From: Pseudomonadota bacterium
Lineage (GTDB): Bacteria > Myxococcota_A > Polyangia > Polyangiales > JAFGIB01
Assembly (NCBI GenBank): GCA_017881185.1
Contig: JADGRE010000027.1
Coordinates: 1-38,567 of the forward strand
Direction: 5' to 3'
DNA: 38,567 nt
The position numbers were made by a program, and so were the translations under genes. Below the pieces are notes generated by a model. That model ran no database searches, had not been told where the DNA came from, and saw only the letters and a list, made by a program, of their open reading frames with translations. Each line of letters starts with the position of its first letter. Within the stretch, counting starts at the first letter, position 1. Of this stretch, positions 22,211-29,571 are shown in pieces.

Positions 22211-23706
22211 TCATCATCGCGATCGGCCTCATCCTCCTGGCCTTCATCGGCGTGCCGCTGTTCTCGCTCTTCGGCGCGGCGGCGATCATGCTCTTCATGA
22301 GCTTGCCGGAAGGCAACTGGGCGTCGCCCGCAATCGACGTGTTCGGGCAAGGCTTTGCCGAGAACCCATCGCTGATGACCATCCCGCTGTTCACCTTCGC
22401 GGGCTACTTGCTCGCGGAGTCGGGCATGCCGCGGCGCTTGGTTACGGTCTCGCGCGCGTGGCTCGGCTGGATGCCCGGCGGCCTGGCTGTGGTGTGCTTG
22501 GGCGCTTCGGCGTTCTTCACTACCTTCACCGGTGGTAGCGGCATCACCATCGTCGCCGTCGGCGGTCTGCTTCTGCCTGCGATGCTGCAGGAGAAATACC
22601 CGGACCGCTTCGCACTCGGCCTCGTCACCACGGGTGGCTCGCTCGGCATTCTGTTTCCGCCCAGCGTTCCGCTGATCCTCTACGGCATCGTCGCCAACCT
22701 CAACATGAACAAGTTGATGGTGGCTGGCATCTTGCCGGGCATCCTGGTCGTCGTGGTGCTCAGCATCTACGCGGGCTGGGTCGGCGTGGGCACCGGCTTC
22801 GTGAAGACGCCGTTCGTGTGGAAGACGGCACGCCAGACGTTCTGGGCGATGAAGTGGGAGGCTGTGATCCCCGTCGTGCTGCTCGCCGGCCTGGGCACCG
22901 GTGTGTTGCGCATCCACGAGGCCTCGGTGTTCACCGCGGTCTACGTGCTCTTCATCGAGGTCGTGATCTACCGCGACATCGACATCAGGCGGGACTTGCC
23001 GCGCGTCGCGAAGGAATCGATGACGCTGGTCGGCGCCATCCTGATCATCATGTCGTGCGCCATCGGGTTCACCGCTTGGATGATCCAGGCCGAGATCCCG
23101 CAGCGCGTGCTCGACTGGATGCAGACGCTGATCTCGTCGCAGTTCGTGTTTCTGGTCATCCTGAACGTCTTCTTGATCTTCATCGGCATGCTGATGGAGA
23201 TCTTCACGGCCATCATCGTGGCCGTGCCGCTGGTCTTGCCGTTGGCGCGCGCCTACGGCCTCGACCCGTACCACTTCGCGATCATCTTCTTGCTCAACCT
23301 CGAGATCGCGTATCTGGCGCCGCCGCTGGGCATCAACCTCTTCATCTCGAGCATCCGCTTCGGCCGGCCAGTTACATACCTGTACCGTTCGGTGCTCACC
23401 TTCATCGCCGTGCTCTTCGCAGCGCTGATGTTGGTTTGCTACGTGCCCATCATCACGACCTGGCTGCCCGGCATGATCAAGAGCGACGACATGAGCGATG
23501 ACCTCGCTGCCCCGCCAAGTGCCGGTGAAACCGAGCAGATGAAGGGCACGGACTTCGGCATGAACAGCGAAGATCTGGCGGCGCTCGACAACGACGCCGG
23601 TACCGACGAGGACAACGACAACAAGCCCGACGGTGGTACGGCTGCAGCGAGCAAAGACGCTGGCGCCGCGAAGCCGGCTGCGGACACCAAGAAGCCGGCG
23701 AAATAG
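22207..23706 (+). CDS. dctM: TRAP transporter large permease (DctM family)
   Basis: 499 residues, starting at GTG 22207 that overlaps the dctQ stop (GTGA). The DctM pattern is clear: GVPLFSLFGAAAIMLF, ENPSLMTIPLFTFAGYLLAESGMPRRLV, a scaffold/elevator segment AFFTTFTGGSGITIVAVGGLLLPAM, and LGILFPPSVPLILYGIVANLNMNKLMVAGILPG, with a second pseudo-repeat FIGMLMEIFTAIIVAVPLVLPLARAYGLDP and LEIAYLAPPLGINLFISS. It is the sodium-coupled transport subunit. A charged, disordered C-terminal extension of about 70 residues (EQMKGTDFGMNSEDLAALDN ... TKKPAK) is longer than in ordinary DctM. No dctP is present nearby. Confidence 0.93.
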   Translation: MIIIAIGLILLAFIGVPLFSLFGAAAIMLFMSLPEGNWASPAIDVFGQGFAENPSLMTIPLFTFAGYLLAESGMPRRLVTVSRAWLGWMPGGLAVVCLGASAFFTTFTGGSGITIVAVGGLLLPAMLQEKYPDRFALGLVTTGGSLGILFPPSVPLILYGIVANLNMNKLMVAGILPGILVVVVLSIYAGWVGVGTGFVKTPFVWKTARQTFWAMKWEAVIPVVLLAGLGTGVLRIHEASVFTAVYVLFIEVVIYRDIDIRRDLPRVAKESMTLVGAILIIMSCAIGFTAWMIQAEIPQRVLDWMQTLISSQFVFLVILNVFLIFIGMLMEIFTAIIVAVPLVLPLARAYGLDPYHFAIIFLLNLEIAYLAPPLGINLFISSIRFGRPVTYLYRSVLTFIAVLFAALMLVCYVPIITTWLPGMIKSDDMSDDLAAPPSAGETEQMKGTDFGMNSEDLAALDNDAGTDEDNDNKPDGGTAAASKDAGAAKPAADTKKPAK

Positions 23707-24143
23707 CCGCCGGCTTCTGGGGGACTCTTGTTTTCAAGGGGTGTGCCGCGACGGGGTGATCTGTATCTCAGTCCGAGCTCAGGGCGTCTTGCCCGGGCTC
23801 GCACTGGGGCTGCCGGTGTGGTGTGCACGTGCACTCCCGCCGGAGCGTCGACCGTCACCCCCTGCGTATCGGTTTTCACATCCACGCCGGGCGCTTGCAC
23901 GCTGACTCCATCGGCGCCGACCTTCACTGAGATCCCTAGCGGTGCCTTCACGGACACGCCTTGGTCGTTCGACTTCAGGTCGATCCCGAGCGGCGCATTC
24001 ACGGACACACCCTGGTCGTTCGACTTCACGGTGACGCCAGGCGCGTTCACGACCACGTCGTCTTGCGGGCCGGGGGCGTTGCCGCACGCGAGTGGCCCTG
24101 CGATGAGCAAGAGGGCGAGACAGGTTTGCAACGGTGCCTTCAC
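23439..24143 (-). CDS. Repeat lipoprotein, 3' end uncertain
   Basis: Starts at GTG 24143, overlapping the stop of the small membrane gene (GTGA). The signal TCLALLLIAGPLAC is a good lipobox (Cys20). Residues about 30-110 are five imperfect repeats of about 17 residues of the form QGVSVxAPLGIxxKSND (for example GVTVKSND, QGVSVNAPLGIDLKSND, DGVSVQAPGVDVKTDT, QGVTVDAPAGVHVHTT), which look like rungs of a small beta-solenoid. After about residue 113 the frame has no more repeats and runs on antisense to dctM for 268 bp before stopping at 23439. The functional end may be earlier, or a frameshift may have removed a stop. Function unknown. Confidence 0.5.
   Translation of the reverse strand: MKAPLQTCLALLLIAGPLACGNAPGPQDDVVVNAPGVTVKSNDQGVSVNAPLGIDLKSNDQGVSVKAPLGISVKVGADGVSVQAPGVDVKTDTQGVTVDAPAGVHVHTTPAAPVRARARRPELGLRYRSPRRGTPLENKSPPEAGGYFAGFLVSAAGFAAPASLLAAAVPPSGLLSLSSSVPASLSSAARSSLFMPKSVPFICSVSPALGGAARSSLMSSLLIMPGSQVVMMGT
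23691..23717. terminator. Hairpin spanning the dctM stop codon
   Basis: GAAGCCGGCG, a 7-base loop that includes the TAG stop, and CGCCGGCTTC form a perfect 10-bp stem. No clear T run follows on either strand, so intrinsic termination is uncertain; it may serve as a bidirectional pause or 3' protection structure for the convergent dctM and lipoprotein transcripts. Confidence 0.45.
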
Positions 24144-24346
24144 GCGTGCGCCTGCGAGGCATGTTCGACCGCGCCGTCCAAGACGCCTGCCGCGATGAAG
24201 GGCAGGAGAATCGCCAGCACGGGCAAGATGCTCGTCGCAGCAGGCGGCAGCACGGCGGCGGCCAGGACGGGGATGACCACCGTGGCGGCTACCGCTGCGA
24301 GTGCCAACTTGCGGACGCCGCTGATTTCTTTGATTGAGGTTCCCAT
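24140..24346 (-). CDS. Small hydrophobic membrane protein, 68 aa
   Basis: MGTSIKEISGVRKLALAAVAATVVIPVLAAAVLPPAATSILPVLAILLPFIAAGVLDG carries two membrane helices separated by a Pro-Pro turn, a holin-like shape. AAGGAG lies about 9 bases before ATG 24346. The stop overlaps the start of the repeat lipoprotein gene as GTGA, so both are made from one mRNA, driven by the promoter at 24417-24445. No family is recognised. Confidence 0.7.
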   Translation of the reverse strand: MGTSIKEISGVRKLALAAVAATVVIPVLAAAVLPPAATSILPVLAILLPFIAAGVLDGAVEHASQAHA

Positions 24347-24410
24347 GTTCGTAGCTCCTTCTTCGGGGTGTGCGCCTGTTGAGCACCAGCTCAATCTCGC
24401 CACCATCTAT

Positions 24411-24445
24411 GTGTCATTTGTAACTGTGACACTGCGCGGTGTCAA
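24411..24445 (-). promoter_or_regulatory. Strong sigma70-like promoter with GTGTCA half-sites
   Basis: On the minus strand TTGACA (24445-24440), exactly 17 bp, and TACAAA (24422-24417) form a near-consensus promoter about 65 bases before the ATG of the small membrane gene. The -10 box is framed by a perfect inverted repeat GTGTCA-N10-TGACAC (24411-24432), and another GTGTCA (24439-24444) overlaps the -35 box, as in repressor-controlled promoters. The rest of 24446-24686 shows no gene. Confidence 0.65.
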
Positions 24446-24686
24446 GGATTGCAGCGACGAATTGTTCGGAGAGCTGAGCGCCCTTCTAAAACGCACGTTC
24501 TTACCGGCACTTAGATGAACGACAGGCAGAGCCTGTTCTGCCCGGCGTCGCGGGGTTGTCTGGGTCGGGCGGGAGACGGGAGGGTTGCAAGGGTGGCGGC
24601 CGCGATCGCTGTCAGCGTTTCCGCGCGCCGCCACACCCTCCCCGGACCACCGTCACAACACGCGCTGCTCTCGGTTCTTTCGCAGA

Positions 24687-25598
24687 CTACTTCTGCACGT
24701 TCGCCGGCACATCGATGCTCCCCGCCTCGTGCACTGTTGCCGCTGGATGTCCCGTGAGCTCTTTCAACTGCGCCGCGATGGAGCAGTCGTTCGCGGCGCC
24801 GCCCGTGCGGTCGGCCTCCGGCAACCTCGGCGCCGGCGGCGCATCTTTCGACAGCACGCGCGTCGTCAGCAGGATACCGCGCGATTGCACGTGCGCCCGC
24901 AACAGCTGCTCGCCGTGGCGTAGATCCCACAGGAACACATCGACTGGCGCGTCACGACGGTTGGCGCCTTCTTGCAGCACCAGCATGAACCAGTCCGTGC
25001 GCAACAGACCGAGCACGCTCGGCAGGTCGGCCTTGATGTGACGCGACAGCACCTCGTCTTGCACGCGCAGGCTCATCACGTCGCGCAGCTTCTTCACTTC
25101 GGCGATCCAGTGCGCCGTGAGGAACTCGCCCTTTTCGTACAGACCGCGCGCTGACGAGGGTTGCAGACCCAAGCAGCTGGCGATGTTGTCGGGGTCCATG
25201 CGCTTGGCGCCGCTCTCGATTCCAGCCTTGGTCTTGGCCTCTGTGGAGCTCAGGCGCAGGTACAGCCCGTTGCCGGAGCGCAGGCCCCCAATGTTCAAGC
25301 GCGGGTCCGCGAAGCTGTCAGGCGCCTTCTGCGCAGCGGAAAGCACGAGCCCCTCGAGCTTTCCGCGCAGGCTCGCGTACGCTTGTCGTGCTTCGGCGAG
25401 CTCGGTCTCGTGCACGCGCAGAATCGCGACGCGCAGATCACTAGCCTTGCGTTGCTCCTTGAGCCAGTAGCCGCCAGTCACGACAACGACCGACAGCGAG
25501 CCCAAGATCACCCAACGCCAAGGAATGCGCGGCATGTACGCCGCCGCTTCCGCATCCACGTGCGGCCTGGCAGGTACCAGCTGCCCTTGTTTCTTCAT
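24687..25598 (-). CDS. Single-pass membrane protein at the end of motor operon 1
   Basis: 303 residues from ATG 25598. A cytoplasmic N-terminus (about 1-28) leads to one membrane helix (WRWVILGSLSVVVVTGGYWL, about 29-48), then a periplasmic helical stalk (SDLRVAILRVHETELAEARQAYASLRGKLEGLVLSAAQ) and a mixed domain including NIASCLGLQPSSARGLYEKGEFLTAHWIAEVKKL and DVFLWDLRHGEQLLRAHVQSRGILL. The topology matches TolA/GltG-like periplasm-spanning partners of proton-channel motors, but no family is recognised. It is the last gene of the tolQ-tolR-tolR operon on the minus strand, so it is a candidate force-transmitting subunit (inference). Confidence 0.7.
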   Translation of the reverse strand: MKKQGQLVPARPHVDAEAAAYMPRIPWRWVILGSLSVVVVTGGYWLKEQRKASDLRVAILRVHETELAEARQAYASLRGKLEGLVLSAAQKAPDSFADPRLNIGGLRSGNGLYLRLSSTEAKTKAGIESGAKRMDPDNIASCLGLQPSSARGLYEKGEFLTAHWIAEVKKLRDVMSLRVQDEVLSRHIKADLPSVLGLLRTDWFMLVLQEGANRRDAPVDVFLWDLRHGEQLLRAHVQSRGILLTTRVLSKDAPPAPRLPEADRTGGAANDCSIAAQLKELTGHPAATVHEAGSIDVPANVQK

Positions 25599-25616
25599 TG
25601 CAGATCGGCCCTCGTG

Positions 25617-25745
25617 CACGAACGTAAGCGGCGCGCAGCGGGGTTCAGCCGCGAGCGCGCCCGCAACGACCGAGGGAGCCGTACTCTTGTACGGTGACCG
25701 AGGAAGTGAGGACGAAAGCCGCGGATGAGCCCCGATCCGCGCCGC
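25617..25745 (-). repeat. Intergenic element, copy 2 (about 129 bp)
   Basis: Read on the minus strand, it starts 6 bp after the stop of the ExbD-like gene and fills almost the whole gap to the next gene. It matches copy 1 at 20991-21132, including GCGGCGCG at the left end, ATCCGCGGCTTTCGTCCTCA, the hairpin CCGTAC-AAGA-GTACGG, CTCCCTCGGTCGTTGCGGGC and CGCGCCGCT near the right end. The hairpin loop differs from copy 1 (GTGA versus AAGA) while the stem is identical. Confidence 0.7.
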
Positions 25746-25751
25746 GTCAGG

Positions 25752-26294
25752 TCACTTTTTGGCGTTCAAGCGATTCACGGCGAAGCTGACGTTCGAGTAG
25801 CCGGCTTGCGCCGTGGAGAACATCAGCTTCTTGATCACGCGGTAGTCGATGGACACGTCGGCCTGCAAGATCACCTGGCCGTTGAACGGCTCTTGTGGGT
25901 GCAGGATGCTCCAGTTGCGCTTGAGCGTCTCGAGATCTTGGATGAGCTGCTCGATGCGCTCGACCTTCGGGTCGGCAGCGAGCGTCGCGGTGTCGGCCAT
26001 GCGGCGACCGTCGAGCGTAACGACGATCGGATCCACCGAGATGACTGGCGAGATCTGGATGTCGACCACGTTGGCGGCCTTCGGCATCTTGAGGTTGGCT
26101 TTCTGGGCCAACAACTCGCCGCTCGCGCTGAACGAAATCAGCAAGAAGACGACGAGCACGATGAGAAAGTCGATGAAGGGCACGAGCGGTATCGCCACGT
26201 CGATGGCCTTCGCGCCGTGACCGGTGACCTTCTTGGCCACGAACTTGAGCGGGACTTCCCGCAGGAGGACTTTGCCTGGTTGAAAGATGGGCAT
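25752..26294 (-). CDS. TolR/ExbD-like motor subunit, operon 1 second copy
   Basis: 180 residues. A basic cytoplasmic tail (LKFVAKKVTGHGAKAIDVAIPLVP) is followed by one membrane helix, FIDFLIVLVVFLLISFSASG, with the proton-pathway Asp of ExbD/TolR at FID. The periplasmic domain (LKMPKAANVVDIQISPVISVDPIVVTLDGRRM ... GQVILQADVSIDYRVIKKLMFSTAQAGYSNVSFAV) has the ExbD fold pattern, with a longer insert than E. coli ExbD. It partners the TolQ-like channel encoded at the start of this operon and resembles AglQ/AglS of myxobacterial gliding motors. It is followed by element copy 2. Confidence 0.9.
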   Translation of the reverse strand: MPIFQPGKVLLREVPLKFVAKKVTGHGAKAIDVAIPLVPFIDFLIVLVVFLLISFSASGELLAQKANLKMPKAANVVDIQISPVISVDPIVVTLDGRRMADTATLAADPKVERIEQLIQDLETLKRNWSILHPQEPFNGQVILQADVSIDYRVIKKLMFSTAQAGYSNVSFAVNRLNAKK

Positions 26295-26319
26295 GGTCTG
26301 TTCTCTTGTTTCGTGCGGC

Positions 26320-26793
26320 TTAGAGAGAAGATCCGTCGGAGAGCGACATGTCCGGGAAGCCTTCGCCGACGACCATGTCCATGGAAGCGACGACGTCTTC
26401 GTAGTGCACGCCGTCTTCAGGCGCGACCACCAAGTCTTTGCGGTTGGGCTCGAGGCGCTTGCGCTCTTGCAGCTTCTCGCGCAGGCCTTCCATGTCGTAC
26501 TGGTCGCCCGTCTTGGGGATCTCGATGCGATCGCCAGCGGTCGACGAGAGCACGAACCCAGTGCCCGACACCTGGAGGATCACCTTGATGTGCTCCTCGG
26601 GCGGCGGCTGATCCGGCGCTTGTTGACCCGGCTGCTGCTGGTTCGCGTTCAAACGCGCCAGCTGGTTCCACACGGCGGTGACCAGCAGGAACATGACGCA
26701 GCACAGCAAGAGATCGATGAACGGAACGAGCGGGATCTCGGAGTCGACGGACTTTTTGCCGCCGTGACCGCCGCCTACGTTTATGCCACCCAT
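26320..26793 (-). CDS. TolR/ExbD-like motor subunit, operon 1 first copy
   Basis: 157 residues. A Gly-rich N-terminus (GGINVGGGHGGKKSVDSEIPLVP) precedes the membrane helix FIDLLLCCVMFLLVTAVW with the conserved Asp, then a Gln/Pro-rich linker (NANQQQPGQQAPDQPPPEE) and a periplasmic domain (IKVILQVSGTGFVLSSTAG ... DLVVAPEDGVHYEDVVASMDMVVGEGF), where the last part has the 'YxxVVxxMD' pattern of ExbD. GAGAGG precedes ATG 26793. With the neighbouring copy it gives the TolQ+TolR+TolR composition of AglRQS. The gap to the next gene is 25 bp. Confidence 0.9.
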   Translation of the reverse strand: MGGINVGGGHGGKKSVDSEIPLVPFIDLLLCCVMFLLVTAVWNQLARLNANQQQPGQQAPDQPPPEEHIKVILQVSGTGFVLSSTAGDRIEIPKTGDQYDMEGLREKLQERKRLEPNRKDLVVAPEDGVHYEDVVASMDMVVGEGFPDMSLSDGSSL

Positions 26794-26903
26794 GGTTGCC
26801 TCTCAGTTAGTAGAGCTTCGTGTCGCAGTCGTGACTCGTGACAGGAGGAGAGGCGCCGGGCGCGCGCAGTCAGCGCTGCGCTCCGGCGCCTGTCATGCAG
26901 CGA

Positions 26904-27554
26904 TCAAGCCGCCTGCGACTCGTCGAGCTGGATGCGCGAACGGTTGTTCACGACCAGGTTCACGACCTGAACGGTGGCCGAGTTGATATCGTCGATGAGC
27001 TTCTGCGTCTTGGTGTTGTGCGCAGCGAAGCCGATGAGTGCGGTGATGGCGGCCATGAGACCGAACGCCGTGCAGTTCATGGCTTCCGAAATGCCCTTGG
27101 CGAGCATGGTGGCTTTCGACGAAGCGTCGGCGTTGGCGACGGCGCCGAAGGCGGCGATGAGGCCCGTCACGGTGCCGAGCAGACCCGAGAGCATCGCGAG
27201 ATTCGCGAACAGCGCGAGCAGCGGCGTGCGGTGCTCGATGAGCGGCAGCTCGATGAGAGCGGCTTCATCCATCGCGGCCTGAACTTCGGCGTCCGGGCGA
27301 TTCACCTTCATGAGGCCTTGCTTCACGATGCGCGCCAGCGGCGCGTTCGCAGCGGAGCACAGCTTGATCGCGCGGCCGATGTCGCCGGCGAGGATGCACT
27401 TCTGCATGGTCGCGAGGAACACCTCACGGTTGATCGAGCTCTTGTACAGGTACAAGGCGCGCTCGACGATGATGCCGACGGCGAGCACCTGCCAAAACAA
27501 AATGGGGTACATACCCCAGCCGCCTTCTTCGAAGTGATGCGCGAGCGTTGACAT
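26904..27554 (-). CDS. MotA/TolQ/ExbB-like proton channel, operon 1 (AglR-like)
   Basis: 216 residues with three membrane helices: MYPILFWQVLAVGIIVERALYLY, then LLALFANLAMLSGLLGTVTGLIAAFGAV and GISEAMNCTAFGLMAAITALIGFAAH. The cytoplasmic stretch (CILAGDIGRAIKLCSAANAPLARIVKQGL) and LLGTVTGLIAAF with the channel Thr are typical of TolQ/ExbB. AGGAGGAG lies 8 bases upstream of ATG 27554. It should form the pentameric proton-conducting channel around the two TolR-like subunits encoded next. Promoter at 27808-27835; the leader is about 245 bases. Confidence 0.92.
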   Translation of the reverse strand: MSTLAHHFEEGGWGMYPILFWQVLAVGIIVERALYLYKSSINREVFLATMQKCILAGDIGRAIKLCSAANAPLARIVKQGLMKVNRPDAEVQAAMDEAALIELPLIEHRTPLLALFANLAMLSGLLGTVTGLIAAFGAVANADASSKATMLAKGISEAMNCTAFGLMAAITALIGFAAHNTKTQKLIDDINSATVQVVNLVVNNRSRIQLDESQAA

Positions 27555-27632
27555 ACCGTGTCTCCTCCTGGGGGCCGGCCGAAAGCCGGTCTCGTGTTTT
27601 CACGTTCCGTTTGCGAGCGTTCTGTCGAGTAT

Positions 27633-27664
27633 GCCCAGCGCGAGCGTTCCGAAATGCGCTGGGC
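27633..27664. promoter_or_regulatory. 9-bp stem-loop in the leader of motor operon 1
   Basis: GCCCAGCGC, a 14-base loop and GCGCTGGGC form a perfect inverted repeat about 80-110 bases before the TolQ-like start, within the transcribed leader predicted from the promoter at 27808-27835. No T run follows, so it is not a simple terminator. Confidence 0.45.
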
Positions 27665-27807
27665 GAAGGTCTGTGATCGGGCGCCTAGCGGAGAGCCGAA
27701 GGCCGCTCCGCGGTTGTGCAAGCTACTGAAGCTCCGTGTGATTTACGAGCAATTTCAAACACGTAACTCTCACGAACCGCAAGGCGACTGATCCCAAGTG
27801 AGGGGTC

Positions 27808-27835
27808 ATCATATCGGCGCGTCGCCCCTTGTCAA
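27808..27835 (-). promoter_or_regulatory. Sigma70-like promoter of motor operon 1
   Basis: On the minus strand, TTGACA (27835-27830), a 16-bp spacer and TATGAT (27813-27808): consensus -35 and five of six matches in -10. The distance to the TolQ-like start is about 245 bases, giving an unusually long 5' leader for this window. Confidence 0.65.
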
Positions 27836-28325
27836 CAGTGATCTGCGCACATTTCCCACAGCCGATGTAAGTGCAACTTTGCATCTGGTTCTTCGGGGGG
27901 ACGATCAACACCGATACGCGTCCGGTGCTTGACAACGGGGTCGCAGGAAAGTTCCCGGCAATGGGCAATGATCGACAAGCACGCACACGCACGCCGATGT
28001 AGCGACGTGAACGCGCGTGCACGCGTGCGCGTCGCGATGCGCATGTCAGCGTCTTCATTGACAATCGCGCGAGCGCTCAGGTAGCGTTTGCAACTCAGCT
28101 TTCGCCACCGTCGTCTTTGATGGACACGACACTTCTCCATCTCACGAGCGGTTTGTGTAGCGACGCAGGGGGCCACTGCCGTATCCTGCGGGGCGTCGAT
28201 TCGGACAGGGTTTGGGCGCGGCAAGCGCAAGTTGGGTTTCTGGGCGCGCGCACGCGTGCCTGTGCGACGGGGCAGTGACTTAGAGGTTCTGTGACCTCTC
28301 GGCGAATCAAAGGAGCCGCGATTCC
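27836..28325. other. Divergent intergenic region between the two motor operons
   Basis: No gene is supported. TTGACA hexamers occur at 27930 and at 28058-28063; the latter is followed after about 17 bp by a poor -10, so the plus-strand promoter is not certain. The region near 27980-28045 is rich in alternating CG/CA (CGCGCGTGCACGCGTGCGCG), a pattern prone to Z-DNA or hairpins. AGGAG lies 10 bases before the ATG at 28326. Confidence 0.5.
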
Positions 28326-28949
28326 ATGGAAAAGATCTGGGGTTTCTTGCACGACGGTGCACCTTTTTCGTTCATCAACGTCGCCATCTTGGCTTCGGTC
28401 ATCGCGATCATCGCCGACCGGTTCGTCCACATCCTGACGAAGCATCAGGTCAACGGCGAAGAGTTCATGGCCCAGATCCGTAAGCTGGTTCAGGCCGGCA
28501 ATATCGATCGCGCCATCAAGCTGTGCGAGGCCGAACCGCTGCCTCTGTTGCAGGTGGTCAAGGCCGGTCTCACGCAGGTGAACCGGGGCGAAGAAGCCAT
28601 CATTGCGCAGATGGACGAGCGTATGGGCGAAGTGGTGCCGATGCTCGAAAAGCGCATCGGCGTGCTTTGGTCACTCGCCAACATCGCCACCCTGATCGGC
28701 CTCTTGGGAACCATCTCGGGTCTCATCAAGTCGTTCGCGGCCGTCGCCTTCGCAGAGCCGGCGCAGAAGTCCGCGCTGCTCTCGCGCGGTATTTCGGAAG
28801 CCATGTACAACACGGCGCTCGGTCTGGGCATCGCCGTGCTCTGCATGTTCTTCCACATGATCCTTCACGGCTGGGCCAAGCGCATCAAACACGATCTCGA
28901 GCGCACGCAGATGAAGCTCGAGAACCTGCTCACCCTCAAGCGTGAGTAA
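28326..28949 (+). CDS. MotA/TolQ/ExbB-like proton channel, operon 2 (AglR-like)
   Basis: 207 residues. Helix 1 is FSFINVAILASVIAIIADRFVHIL; the cytoplasmic loop has LVQAGNIDRAIKLCEAEPLPLLQVVKAGL, closely paralleling the operon 1 protein; then ANIATLIGLLGTISGLIKSFAAV and GLGIAVLCMFFHMILHGWAKRI. LLGTISGLIKSF contains the conserved channel Thr. AGGAG lies upstream of the ATG. It starts a second tolQ-tolR-tolR operon divergent from operon 1, with gaps of 57 and 7 bp to the next two genes. Confidence 0.92.
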   Translation: MEKIWGFLHDGAPFSFINVAILASVIAIIADRFVHILTKHQVNGEEFMAQIRKLVQAGNIDRAIKLCEAEPLPLLQVVKAGLTQVNRGEEAIIAQMDERMGEVVPMLEKRIGVLWSLANIATLIGLLGTISGLIKSFAAVAFAEPAQKSALLSRGISEAMYNTALGLGIAVLCMFFHMILHGWAKRIKHDLERTQMKLENLLTLKRE

Positions 28950-29006
28950 TGCTCGTTAGCAACGTGCTCGGCGCGCAACACAGCCGCGTCAGGAACTAGC
29001 TTACCG

Positions 29007-29564
29007 ATGCCCAACTTCTCGCCCAAGCAGAGGAACTACATCCGCAAGCGCGGCAAGGGTGTACAGCTCGATCCCTCCGAAATGGTGGGCGAGCTGAACA
29101 TCGTGCCGTTCCTCGACATCGTGATGAACCTCATCATGTTCTTGCTGGCTACCAGCGAGGCCGTGCTGATGATCTCGCAGATCGAGTCGGACCTTCCGAA
29201 GATCGCCAAGGGCCGCAGCCACGGCGCAGACGTGGCCACACCGCTCAACTTGAACGTCACGGTCACCGAGGCGGGCGTCATCGTCAGCGGCTCGGGCGGC
29301 AAGCTCGCGCCGGGCTGTGCGAACATCGACATGGGTCGCACCATCACCGTGCCCAAGAAGGGCAACAACTACGACTGGCCGGGTCTCACCGACTGTGTCG
29401 CGCGCATCAAGCAGCAGTTCAAAGACGAGAACTCGGTCACCATCAGCGCCGACCCGCAGGTGCAGTTCGAGCAGATCGTGGCCTCGATGGACGCCGTGCG
29501 CGCGCGCCCCAATACCAAAGACGAGCTCTTTCCCCAAGTGCTGATCTCCGTCGGCGTCCGCTGA
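29007..29564 (+). CDS. TolR/ExbD-like motor subunit, operon 2 first copy
   Basis: 185 residues. A very basic cytoplasmic start (FSPKQRNYIRKRGKGVQLDPSEM) precedes ELNIVPFLDIVMNLIMFLLATSEAVL, with the conserved membrane Asp at FLD. The periplasmic part (LNLNVTVTEAGVIVSGSGGKLAPGCANIDMGRTITVP ... DCVARIKQQFKDENSVTISADPQVQFEQIVASMDAVRA) has the ExbD pattern FEQIVASMDAV and two Cys that might pair. It probably works with the TolQ-like channel just upstream. Confidence 0.9.
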   Translation: MPNFSPKQRNYIRKRGKGVQLDPSEMVGELNIVPFLDIVMNLIMFLLATSEAVLMISQIESDLPKIAKGRSHGADVATPLNLNVTVTEAGVIVSGSGGKLAPGCANIDMGRTITVPKKGNNYDWPGLTDCVARIKQQFKDENSVTISADPQVQFEQIVASMDAVRARPNTKDELFPQVLISVGVR

Positions 29565-29571
29565 GGATCTC

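Noticed and set aside
25675-25700. GAGCCGTAC...GTACGG resembles the start of group II intron domain V
   Set aside because: Only a 6-bp stem with a 4-base loop, no domain V AGC triad or bulge, no reverse transcriptase, and the motif recurs in a related intergenic element.
25690-25725. GTGAGGACGAAA resembles part of a hammerhead ribozyme core
   Set aside because: The required CUGANGA core and the three-stem arrangement cannot be formed from the flanking bases.
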